From JAPPLB01 sp965204095 (GTDB lineage Bacteria > Acidobacteriota > Terriglobia > Bryobacterales > UBA6623): a DNA stretch of 64,000 bases. Shown here piece after piece: positions 52,286-60,727 of this stretch. Position numbers and translations under genes: made by a program. The DNA lies in the NCBI GenBank assembly GCA_965204095.1, contig OZ241991.1, positions 6,138,001 to 6,202,000 on the forward strand. Reading direction: 5' to 3'. Numbering within the stretch: position 1 is the stretch's first letter; each line of letters opens with the position of its first letter. The notes under the pieces are model-generated. The model was not told the DNA's origin and ran no database searches. It was given only the letters and a program-made list of their open reading frames with translations.

Positions 52286-53059
52286 TCAGTATTCGAGCTT
52301 CGTCATGCGCGGCAGGATGAAGCCTCCATCCATGCGCAGAGAGCTTCCCGTGACGTAGCCGGCGTCTTCGTCCGACGCGAGAAAGACGACCAGGCCGGCA
52401 ATCTCCTCCGGCTTCCCCAGTCTCTTGAATGGGAGTTGCGCGCCCAGCGTTTGAATCTCGTCTTCGTCGGCGTGCTTGCGCTCGCCGGGCGTATCGATCC
52501 AGCCGGGCTCGATGGTGTTGACGCGGATGCCGTGCTGCGCCAGTTCCACGGCCCATGTTCGCGACATGTGAATCACGGCCGCCTTGGCGCCGTTGTAGGC
52601 CGTCGACAGCGCGTACGGCCGGACGCCTTGCACGGAGCTGATCGAAATGATGCTGCCGCCGTCGCCCTGAGCGATCATCTGCCGGGCCGCCAACTGCGAA
52701 CAGTGAATGACCGACCAGAGCGTCGGCCCCCAGGTCTTCTCGACGTCCTCGACTTCCAGGTCGATCAGCAGCTTGCGGACCGAGGCCGCGGCGTTGTTCA
52801 ACAGGATGTCGACACGGCCGAGCGTGCCGATGGCGTCGGCGAACAGGCGTTCGCAATCGGCCCGCTTGCCGACGTCCGCGTGGGTGAAGACGGCGCGGCG
52901 GCCGAGCGCTTCGATCTCCGAAACGGTCTCGGTGGCCTCGCGCTCCAGAAGATCCGCAAAGGCGATGTCCGCGCCTTCTTTCGCCAGCGCCAGCGCGGAC
53001 GCTTTTCCGATGCCCCGCGCCCCGCCGGTGATGACGGCTGTCTTCCCTGAGAGTTTCAC
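52286..53059 (-). CDS. Short-chain dehydrogenase/reductase
   Basis: 257 residues, GTG start. SDR motifs: TAVITGGARGIGKA (cofactor Gly-rich), NNAAA, SISSVQG with YNGAKAAVIHMSRTW (Ser, Tyr-x3-Lys) and PGWIDTPG. NAD(P)-dependent sugar or polyol oxidoreductase is likely, fitting the dehydratase neighbour. The GTG is 8 bases inside the region next to the TF element at 53067, whose CAGG lies just upstream. An open frame extends through the element but is not believed to be translated. Confidence 0.9.
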   Translation of the reverse strand: MKLSGKTAVITGGARGIGKASALALAKEGADIAFADLLEREATETVSEIEALGRRAVFTHADVGKRADCERLFADAIGTLGRVDILLNNAAASVRKLLIDLEVEDVEKTWGPTLWSVIHCSQLAARQMIAQGDGGSIISISSVQGVRPYALSTAYNGAKAAVIHMSRTWAVELAQHGIRVNTIEPGWIDTPGERKHADEDEIQTLGAQLPFKRLGKPEEIAGLVVFLASDEDAGYVTGSSLRMDGGFILPRMTKLEY

Positions 53060-53066
53060 GTGGTCA

Positions 53067-53248
53067 TAGCCTGCATTTTTCACCACATGGCGAGGCGAAG
53101 TGCGTGAGAGGGCCGTCAGGACGAGGCGCGCGCCGCTTGGCGCGCGCAGGCGTACTTTACCGTACGTCGAGCACGGCAAGCAAGCACAACGAAGTCCTGG
53201 CGGTCGTATCGCGTGCTGCGACCGTCGGGTGGTGAGAAATGCAGGCTA
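53067..53248 (+). repeat. TF element, full short form
   Basis: 182 bp with both terminal repeats (one base changed, CATTTTTCACCAC). Lies between divergent SDR and sulfatase genes. Confidence 0.94.
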
Positions 53249-53299
53249 ATGTTGCGGAATCAGCTTTGGTTTTCAATGGTATCGTCTTGAGAAAGAATC

Positions 53300-54667
53300 A
53301 TGCTGATACGGATAGCAGTTCTTCTCGGGTTCGTACTGACGGCGAGCGCCGCGGCGCCCCCCAACGTCATCATCATCTTTACCGACGATCAAGGCTATGG
53401 CGATGTCGGTGTCTACGGGGCGGCGAAGTTCCGTACGCCTCACCTCGACCGAATGGCCCGTCAAGGGGCGCGCTTCACGAGTTTCTACGTCGCCGCGCCG
53501 GTCTGCACTCCGTCGCGGGTGGCGCTGCTTACCGGCAGCCATCCCGTGCGGGTGGGTCTGGGACATCGCGTCCTGTTTCCGTACTCGAACACGGGTTTGC
53601 ATCCGGACGAAAGGACGCTTGCCGAACTGCTCAAGGAGCAGGGCTACGCTACCGCCATCGTAGGCAAGTGGCATCTCGGGCACCACAGGAAATTCCTGCC
53701 GACGCGGCAGGGCTTCGATTCCTATTTCGGCATTCCCTACAGCAACGACATGGGCAACCATTGGTACTCCCGCGAAAACTTCATGTCGCCGCCGACGCCC
53801 GTTCTGCGGGACGAACAGCTCATCGAGCAGCAGCCGGATCAAAACCTGCTCACTCGTCGCTACACCGAAGAGGCTCTGCGGTTCATTCGCGGCAACAAGG
53901 ACCGCCCCTTCTTCCTCTATCTGGCTCACAGCATGCCGCACTGGCCTCTGGCGGCCTCGGCTCGTTTCGCCGGACGATCGGAGCTCGGCATCTACGGCGA
54001 CGCGATCGAAGAAATCGACTGGTCCGCTGGCGAGATCCTCAACGCGCTCGAGGAGCTTGGCATCGACCGCCGCACTCTCGTCATCTTCAGCTCGGACAAT
54101 GGCGCGTCGTTGCGTCCCTGGCAACGCAGAGGCTATCGGCCGGGCTCGAACGGCCCCCTCCGCGCGGGCAAGAACACGACCTGGGAAGGCGGCATGCGCG
54201 TCCCCGCCATCATGCGCTGGCCCGGCAGGATTCCCGAGGGGCTCGTGCAGGATGAGCTGGCTACTGCGATGGACATCCTGCCCACCGTCGCCAGGCTCGC
54301 CGGCGCCCGGCCGCCGCGGGACCGGATCCTCGACGGCAAGGACATCTGGCCGCTGATGTCAGGCCAGGACGGCGCCAAGACGCCACACGAAGCCTTCTAC
54401 TACTACCGGGACGAGCGCCTGCAAGCCGTCCGCAGCGGCCCATGGAAACTGCATGTCTACCGTCCCGAGTGGCAGGACTTCGCCGGGAACCGCAAGCCGT
54501 TGCTCTTCCATCTCGGCAACGATATCGGCGAACAGAACGACGTCGCCGCCGGCTACCCCGGCGTTGTCGAGCGCCTGCAGGCGCTCGCCGAGCGCGCCCG
54601 ACAAGACCTCGGCGACGCAGCCACAGGCCGCAAAGGCGCAAACCTGCGGCCTGTCGGAACACTTTGA
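53300..54667 (+). CDS. Arylsulfatase-type sulfatase
   Basis: 455 residues. Signal peptide MLIRIAVLLGFVLTASAAAP, then NVIIIFTDDQGYGDVG, C69 in CTPSRVALLTG (formylglycine), IVGKWHLGHH, and the second metal site IFSSDNGASL with GKNTTWEGGMRVPAI. It hydrolyses sulfate esters outside the cytoplasm. This is the second sulfatase in the window, unlike the first (CTPSR rather than CAPGR). Just downstream of a TF element. Confidence 0.93.
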   Translation: MLIRIAVLLGFVLTASAAAPPNVIIIFTDDQGYGDVGVYGAAKFRTPHLDRMARQGARFTSFYVAAPVCTPSRVALLTGSHPVRVGLGHRVLFPYSNTGLHPDERTLAELLKEQGYATAIVGKWHLGHHRKFLPTRQGFDSYFGIPYSNDMGNHWYSRENFMSPPTPVLRDEQLIEQQPDQNLLTRRYTEEALRFIRGNKDRPFFLYLAHSMPHWPLAASARFAGRSELGIYGDAIEEIDWSAGEILNALEELGIDRRTLVIFSSDNGASLRPWQRRGYRPGSNGPLRAGKNTTWEGGMRVPAIMRWPGRIPEGLVQDELATAMDILPTVARLAGARPPRDRILDGKDIWPLMSGQDGAKTPHEAFYYYRDERLQAVRSGPWKLHVYRPEWQDFAGNRKPLLFHLGNDIGEQNDVAAGYPGVVERLQALAERARQDLGDAATGRKGANLRPVGTL

Positions 54668-54754
54668 TTCCGAGACCCCGCGAGTTTCCAATAAACACCG
54701 CCGGAGGCTTAGCCAAAAGCAGCCGGGCGGAGTTTTTCGTAGTCTGATGGTGTG

Positions 54755-56650
54755 ATGAAGACGATATCCGATGTGTTCGAGATCAGGGCGGGAGTGCAGG
54801 AACAGTACGCCGACGTGGTGACGCCGAAAGCTCTTTCGGTCCTGGCCGAGTTGGCCGGGCTTGACAGCGATCGCAAGGCTGTGATGCAGGCCCGATTGGA
54901 ACGCCGCCGTCGGCGGGCTCGGCAGGGAGAAAGGATCCGTTTTCTGGACCCTGAATCCACAATTCCCCGGTCCGGGATCAAGGTTGCCGACGCTCGCGCC
55001 GGGCGCTTCACCGGCTCCGCGATCCCCGAAGACCTGAAGCGCCAGTGGGTGCAAGGGACCGGTCCCGGCGCCAAGCCGCGCGCGCCGTTGGCGAGGAGCA
55101 TTCGCAATGTTGCGTATGCTTTGCTCTCCGGGGCTGACGGCTGGATGTTTGATGGCGAGGACGCCCTGGGTCAGATCGGGACGATGTCTCTCGACAACCA
55201 GCGGAACCTCCGCTTGGCATTCGCGAAGGACCCGATCTTCTTACAGGCGGCCGAGGCTGTGGCGGCGGAAATGAACGCCTGGGCGGAAGGCTTCTTCGGA
55301 CGGAAGATCATCGAGGACTGGCGCCGGCAACTTGACTTCACCACCAGGATCTTTCGAGCGCGCGGCCTGCATCTGGATGATCGTCACATTCGCAACGCCG
55401 ACGGCAGCGGGTTTTCCGCCTCGATGGTCGACGCGGTCCTCTACGTCGTCGGTAACCACGAGTCATTGGCGCAACAGGGCGCCAGCCTCGTTCTCTACCT
55501 GCCGAAGATTCAGACGGCGGAGGAAGCCGCGCTGTGGCATGACATTCTCAGCGGCTTGGAGGCCTGCCTGGGGTTGTCTAGCGGAGCGGTCAAGACATAC
55601 GTTCTGATCGAGCAGCTCGAGGCCTCGTTCCAGTTGATGGAGATTCGTGCCGCCCTCGGGAACCGCTTTGTCGGATTCAATACCGGCCGCTGGGACTACA
55701 TCAACAGCGTCGCGGATGCCATGGCCTGGGATCGGGATTTCATCCACCCGAACATCGATGCGGTCGTCATGACCTACGGTTACATGCGGAATTACGAAGA
55801 CCGGGTCCGGCGGTCGACCAACACTCCCGACAGCAAGGGGCAATGCGCGCTCTGGCAAGGCGGCATGGAGCCCAATATCCCGGTCGGATCGGAAGCGGGC
55901 GTTTCCGAGAGCATGAAGAGGGCGGTCCTGGGCGCCGAACGGGAACAGAGAGAGGGGGCCAGCGGCAAATGGGTGGCCCACTGGAAGATGGTGCATATCA
56001 TCCGCCCGGTTTGGGAGAAGGCCGGCCAGGCGAATCAGGCCGGCCGGTCGTTCCCGCCTCTGTCCTACACGGATGCCGATGCCGACGGTTTGGTTCTTCT
56101 CGAACCCGCTCCCCGGACGATCCGAGGAGCCAGGGACCTCATCAGCGTAGCTGTGCAGTACGGCAACGCCTTCGAACAGGGATTCCAGGCCGCTGCCCTG
56201 AAACCTGCGGATTTCTTCGGCAACGACGACGTTCTCTACCTCATGGAAGATATGGCGACCGGCGAGATCAGGCTCAGCATCCTTTGGGAGTGGCTCCACA
56301 AGACGGCCCTGCTCACGGCGCCAGATGCGGAAACCACTGCAGGAGAAGGCGATCCGTTTACCGAAGGGATGTTCTCGCGGCTCCTCTCCGAAGAATACGC
56401 GAAGCTTCAGCGGTCCCGGAACGTGGATGTCCACGACGACTCCAAAATCACGACGCTCCCGGTCTCGAGAGTGGTGGTGGATGCGTACGTGAAGTTCGCC
56501 CGGAAGGCGCCCTGGATGGTCGACTTGCTCAACGTCAACCTGGGCGTCGAGCAGGAACCGGCAGCGCAGCTACGGACACGCGGCTTTCTGGAACGATTCT
56601 CCTCGGAAGGCATTCGCATTACGGAAAATCTCGATTTCGCCTCCGGGTAG
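54755..56650 (+). CDS. Malate-synthase-like protein
   Basis: 631 residues. Matches malate synthase A-like proteins through LLSGADGWMFDGEDALGQ, LVLYLPKIQTAEEAALWHDIL, KTYVLIEQLEASFQLMEI, FNTGRWDYINSVADAMAWD and a GKWVAHWKMVHII stretch. The usual DGTWVAHP is SGKWVAHW here, so the Asp of that motif is missing. Malate synthase joins glyoxylate and acetyl-CoA. No isocitrate lyase is in the window. Divergence leaves the actual substrate open. Confidence 0.75.
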   Translation: MKTISDVFEIRAGVQEQYADVVTPKALSVLAELAGLDSDRKAVMQARLERRRRRARQGERIRFLDPESTIPRSGIKVADARAGRFTGSAIPEDLKRQWVQGTGPGAKPRAPLARSIRNVAYALLSGADGWMFDGEDALGQIGTMSLDNQRNLRLAFAKDPIFLQAAEAVAAEMNAWAEGFFGRKIIEDWRRQLDFTTRIFRARGLHLDDRHIRNADGSGFSASMVDAVLYVVGNHESLAQQGASLVLYLPKIQTAEEAALWHDILSGLEACLGLSSGAVKTYVLIEQLEASFQLMEIRAALGNRFVGFNTGRWDYINSVADAMAWDRDFIHPNIDAVVMTYGYMRNYEDRVRRSTNTPDSKGQCALWQGGMEPNIPVGSEAGVSESMKRAVLGAEREQREGASGKWVAHWKMVHIIRPVWEKAGQANQAGRSFPPLSYTDADADGLVLLEPAPRTIRGARDLISVAVQYGNAFEQGFQAAALKPADFFGNDDVLYLMEDMATGEIRLSILWEWLHKTALLTAPDAETTAGEGDPFTEGMFSRLLSEEYAKLQRSRNVDVHDDSKITTLPVSRVVVDAYVKFARKAPWMVDLLNVNLGVEQEPAAQLRTRGFLERFSSEGIRITENLDFASG

Positions 56651-56653
56651 CTT

Positions 56654-56835
56654 TAGCCTGTATTTCTCACCACGTGGCGAGGCGAAGTGGGTGAGAGGGC
56701 CGTCAGGACGAGGCGCGAGCCGCTTGGCGCGCGCAGGCGTACTTGACAGTACGTTGAGCACGGCAAGCAAGCGCAACGAAGTCATGGCGGGCGTATCGTG
56801 TGCTTCGACCGTCGGGTGGTGAGAAATACAGGTTA
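56654..56835 (+). repeat. TF element, full short form
   Basis: 182 bp, both ends intact (GAGAAATACAGGTTA on the right). Follows the malate-synthase-like gene by 3 bp. Confidence 0.94.
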
Positions 56836-56943
56836 GTTTCTCCCCCCGTGCCGCGGCGCAGCGCGGCGGCTTCCCGTTCCAAGGAAGACTCCCAAGAAGA
56901 AAAACGGGACCGGCCGCAGCCCGCTCGAGCAGTGCGTTGCAGC

Positions 56944-57738
56944 CTAACGTGTCTCCTCACCGGACGGCGTGCGAAGCTGAATGCAGACTTCGTTGCCGAA
57001 AGCCGGGAAGATGGCCGCCAGAAATTGATTGAGGCGGACCCAGGCTTGGTGGTTTTCCAGGCGGCTGCCGGTCCAGCGAAGGATGTGCGAGCCGGCGAAA
57101 ATCTCTACTTCGAGCCCCAGTCGGGCGGCCAGCCGCTTCCACATTTTCGGATGGAAGGCGGTGACATGTTGCCCAAGCTGCCGTTTGCCCGTTTGCAGTT
57201 CACGGTTGTATCGCCGCTGATAGTACGCCGCCACGGGTCTCCACAGCACGGGAGAGCCCACCAGCAGGACTCCGCCGGGTTTCAGAACACGGATGGCTTC
57301 GCCGAGTGCGTTTTCCGGGTTCCTGAGGTGCTCGAGGATATGTGAGCAGACGATGATGTCAGCCGAATCGTCGGCGAGCGGTATGACCTGCTCGAGATTG
57401 CATTCGTGAAGTTCGTCGTACCCGGCGGCCACGACGTGCTGATTGCCGACGTTGCGGTCCAGCCCGATCCAGTGGGCGCCGGGAATCTGCGGCGCAAGGC
57501 TTCTCAGCAATCCGATTTCGGAGCCGACGTCCACGATGGTCGGCCCCCGGCCCAGGCGGCGGGTCTCATCGAGAATCCCCTGGTACACCCACCAGTAGCG
57601 CAGCAGGCGAAAAGGGTATCTTGTCCGCTTGGCGCCTTCTCGCAGCGGCAGCGCCTGCATCGGCTTGTGAAAGTCCTCCATCGGAGCGAGCGGCCACGAG
57701 AGCAACTGAAATCGGCATCTGATTCTCTCTCGCAGCAA
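56944..57738 (-). CDS. SAM-dependent methyltransferase
   Basis: 264 residues, class I fold: TIVDVGSEIGLLRSLAPQIP (motif I), GLDRNVGNQHVVAAG, ADIIVCSHILEHLRNPENAL (motif with Leu/Glu/His), GGVLLVGSPVLWRPVAAYYQ. Resembles Methyltransf_11 members that act on glycolipid or quinone precursors. The start may be TTG (57738) or ATG (57681). Substrate unknown. Confidence 0.85.
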   Translation of the reverse strand: MLRERIRCRFQLLSWPLAPMEDFHKPMQALPLREGAKRTRYPFRLLRYWWVYQGILDETRRLGRGPTIVDVGSEIGLLRSLAPQIPGAHWIGLDRNVGNQHVVAAGYDELHECNLEQVIPLADDSADIIVCSHILEHLRNPENALGEAIRVLKPGGVLLVGSPVLWRPVAAYYQRRYNRELQTGKRQLGQHVTAFHPKMWKRLAARLGLEVEIFAGSHILRWTGSRLENHQAWVRLNQFLAAIFPAFGNEVCIQLRTPSGEETR

Positions 57739-57823
57739 TCGTGTTCGATCCCCCGTGTTCGATCCCCTGCGCAGAAGGTTCCTGAACGTGAAAGCAAACT
57801 AACCCGAAAAGAACCTCCGATTC

Positions 57824-58037
57824 TAGCCTGCTTCTCTCACCACGTGGCAAGGCGAAGTGCGTGAGAGGGCCGTCAGGACAAGGCGCAAGCCGGGCGGAGG
57901 AAAAAGGCGCGCGCAGGAGTACTGGCCAAATCGCCTCCCTCACCCCTCGGGTCACGAAACACGGCTTCTCTGTTCACCGGCCGTCAGACATTTCTTCGGT
58001 TTTCACGAAACACGAATCACGAAACACGAATCACGGC
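57824..58037 (+). repeat. TF element, long form, right end missing
   Basis: Left end TAGCCTGCTTCTCTCACCAC. Interior with GCCGGGCGGAGGAAAAAGGC, a shortened TCAGACATTTCTTC block and CACGAAW heptads (58003-58036). It runs directly into the GGTACC/T-tailed hairpin block. The terminal right end is replaced. Confidence 0.88.
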
Positions 58038-58067
58038 CTTTCCGTGGCTCGTTTGGTACCTGTTGGT

Positions 58068-58091
58068 ACTGAAGCCCTTCAGTCTTTTTTT
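58068..58091 (+). terminator. T-tailed hairpin, copy 4
   Basis: ACTGAAGCCCTTCAGT with C and seven T, preceded by TTTGGTACCTGTTGGT as in the 11-12 kb cluster. It is the only copy outside that cluster and follows a TF element. Confidence 0.5.
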
Positions 58092-58520
58092 CGGCCGGAA
58101 GCCGGTTTAGGTTGAGAGTGATGACACCGTTGCTGGGAACAAAAAACTATCCGCACCCGTCGGGGCCGTGTCGGCTGGAGACGAAAGAGCCGCCCGGGCC
58201 ACGGCCTTCAAGGTTTTCACGAGACACGAGACACGAAACACGAATCACGGCTTTTATGCTTTTCACGAGACACGAGTCACGAAACACGGACTTTCTGGCC
58301 GTTCGGTTCGCTCTGCCTAAGGGGGGCACCACCAGAAACAAGCGCCGCCCGGACCGCCGCACTCGCCGCCCAGTCATTGCTTCTTTGCCCACGGTCGCTC
58401 TGCATTTTCTTTCCCCGGAGCAAGTGTTCAAGCGCCGTTAGCACGGAAATCCCGTAAAAATGCACAAAATCCCGGATCCCGCGGAAAAATCACTGCTTGC
58501 CTGCTCGCTTCTGTCCTCTT

Positions 58521-58782
58521 GCAGCCCGTGTCAAAAGTCCCGTGGAAGGCGCGGCGGGCTCCTGCGGTCGCTCGGCGCGGAGTGAGGAGGATGGCGATCC
58601 GGGTGATCTCCTCCGACGAACGACAAAGCCGACGACTGCAAATGTCCGTCGCCCAAAGGGTTACGCGCCACTCCCGCTCGGCTGCGCGGAGAGCGCGGCG
58701 CCACGTTCCTGGAACGGCTAGGCGTTACGCCATCAGCCTCGGGGCGCGTAACGCCGCCCGCGTGACTTTTGACACGGGCTGC
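58521..58782. mobile_element. 262-bp MITE-like element with 19-bp perfect terminal repeats
   Basis: GCAGCCCGTGTCAAAAGTC at 58521-58539 and its exact reverse complement at 58764-58782. Inside are smaller inverted repeats (GTTACGCGCC/GGCGCGTAAC, CGTTCCTGGAACG). No transposase frame. No obvious target duplication (flanks CTT and TAT). Unrelated to the TF family. Confidence 0.75.
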
Positions 58783-59139
58783 TATGGTCCGATATTGCTT
58801 GGGGGTGAGCGGGAGCCGGTGTCCGCGCGCTGTCGGTGTTTCTCGATCGGCCTCACGACGAGCGCCGATAGCCGCAATTCCTTTCGACCTCCCGACTCCT
58901 TCCGCTGCGGCGAACGCGAAATGAACCCATGTCGCGAAATGGGAACGTTCGATATTGCATTGACCTGAAGAGCACCTGATGAGTTTCTGATCCAATGGAT
59001 GCAGCATCTGGAAGCCGGCCGTGTAAAGTGACATGTGTAACGCCGCTGAGAACCGCCAAACGAAGCTATACCGACCTCCGCGCACCTGCAAGTTCCGAAA
59101 AAGCGCCCCAATGTTCGATCAGTTGGAGTATCCGTCATC

Positions 59140-60555
59140 ATGAAGCTAGTCAGAGACAACCACGCAAAAGAAATCGCATCGAGCGCCGTCGATCGCCGAA
59201 CGTTCCTCCAGACAACATTGGCTGGATCAGGCCTGCTGGCCGCTCGTTGCTCGGACACGACCATGAATACGCTGCACCTCTGTCCCTTCCGAATCGACGT
59301 CACGCCGCCGATGGGCCATTCCCTGTGTGGCGGATGGATTCAGCCCGTTGTCGGAGTGGACGATCCTTTGGAGGCGATCGGGTTCGTGTTGTTGGGTCTC
59401 GATAAGCCCATCGTGATCTGTGTCGTCGATTGGACCGGTATTCTGAACGCCGCTCACATCACTTGGCGTCAAGCGCTGGCCGAGGCGGCGGGTACGACGC
59501 CCGAGCGGGTCGCTCTTCACAGCGTGCACCCGCACAATGCGCCTTTTGCCTGCCTGGACTCTCAGGAGATCGTCGCGCAGTACCCGGAGCTCCCTCCGAC
59601 GCTGGACCTCGCATTCTTCCAAGGCTGCGTGGAAAGGAGCCAGGACGCGGTCAGAAAGGCCTTGACGCAACCGCGGCAGGTCACCGCCGTCGCCCACGGG
59701 CAAGCCCGTGTCGAGAAGGTCGCGTCCAATCGTCGGATTTTGGGTCCTGACGGCAAGGTCGGTACGCAACGGGGAAGCAGTTCACGCAACCCTGAGCATC
59801 ATCGCTTGCCGGAGGGAGTGATCGATCCTTGGCTGAAGACCGTCGCGTTCTACGACAACGACAGGAAGGTTGCCGCATGCCACTACTATGCCTGCCATCC
59901 GATGAGTTACTACGGCGACGGCCGCGTCAGCGCCGATTTCTGCGGCTTGGCGCGCCGGCAGCGGCAGCGCGAAGAGCCGGACTGTCTGCACCTCTATTTC
60001 AATGGCTGTGGGGGCAATGTGGGGGCCGGTAAATATAACGACGGTTCGAAGCCCATGCGCAGCGTCTTGACCGAACGCATGTACCAGGCGATCACCCTCT
60101 CGGAAGCGGACCTCCGGCCGGAGCCTGTCGAGTCGATCGACTGGCGCACGGTGCCGTTCCTGCCGGAACCGCATCCCCGTTTCGATGCCGGCGAGCTGGC
60201 CGCACAGATTGCCGATCCGTCCCGCAGCGTCGTACAGCGCAATCGTCCCTCGTACACATTGGCCTACCTTCGACGGTTCGCTCGCGGGGAACCCATCGTC
60301 GTCAGCAGCCTGCAAGTCAACGACATTGCCATGCTGCACCTGCCTGGGGAATGTTTTGTCGAGTACCAGTTGCGGGCGCAAGAGATGCGGCCCGAGCGGT
60401 TTGTCGCGACCGCGGCTTATGGCGACGACGGCCCTTGGTACATCCCCACGAAGGAAGCCTATCCCCAAGGCGGCTACGAAGTGAGCGTCGCCTGGTGTGA
60501 TCCGAAGGTCGACGAGTTGCTGACGACCGCAGTGCGGGAGCTTTTGATTTCGTAG
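59140..60555 (+). CDS. Tat/lipoprotein-like protein of the neutral ceramidase N-terminal type
   Basis: 471 residues. N-terminal DRRTFLQTTLAGSGLLAARC is Tat plus a cysteine. Ceramidase-like motifs are FRIDVTPPMGHSLCGG, HSVHPHNAPFA (His pair), ACHPMSYYGDGRVSADF and YFNGCGGNVGAGKYNDGS. Such proteins are common in polysaccharide-degrading bacteria and act on amide or ester bonds. The substrate is not necessarily ceramide. The stop TAG (60553-60555) is formed by the mini TF hairpin. Confidence 0.82.
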   Translation: MKLVRDNHAKEIASSAVDRRTFLQTTLAGSGLLAARCSDTTMNTLHLCPFRIDVTPPMGHSLCGGWIQPVVGVDDPLEAIGFVLLGLDKPIVICVVDWTGILNAAHITWRQALAEAAGTTPERVALHSVHPHNAPFACLDSQEIVAQYPELPPTLDLAFFQGCVERSQDAVRKALTQPRQVTAVAHGQARVEKVASNRRILGPDGKVGTQRGSSSRNPEHHRLPEGVIDPWLKTVAFYDNDRKVAACHYYACHPMSYYGDGRVSADFCGLARRQRQREEPDCLHLYFNGCGGNVGAGKYNDGSKPMRSVLTERMYQAITLSEADLRPEPVESIDWRTVPFLPEPHPRFDAGELAAQIADPSRSVVQRNRPSYTLAYLRRFARGEPIVVSSLQVNDIAMLHLPGECFVEYQLRAQEMRPERFVATAAYGDDGPWYIPTKEAYPQGGYEVSVAWCDPKVDELLTTAVRELLIS

Positions 60556-60592
60556 CCTGCATTTTTCGGCACGTGGTGAGAAATGCAGGTCA
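60553..60592 (+). repeat. 40-bp TF mini-element (terminal repeats only)
   Basis: TAGCCTGCATTTTTCGGCAC joined directly to GTGGTGAGAAATGCAGGTCA. The entire 183-bp interior is missing, leaving a near-perfect hairpin. Supplies the stop codon of the ceramidase-like gene. Confidence 0.92.
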
Positions 60593-60727
60593 GCGAAGGG
60601 TCGGCGCCGGCTCCCCCATGCGGGCCGGCTTGGCCGCATGGGGCGGGGAAGTGGTGGCGGCCGGCCGATGTGCCGTAAGCTGGGATGACCCCGGCCGGGG
60701 GGTAACGCATACAGGAGGGTATGTCCG

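Larger units (their letters stand above)
57739..59139. other. 1.4-kb gene-free region
   Basis: Holds the TF element at 57824, the T-tailed hairpin, heptad runs at about 58215-58250 and 58263-58290, and the 262-bp element at 58521. No supported gene is seen between 57739 and 59139. Confidence 0.75.
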
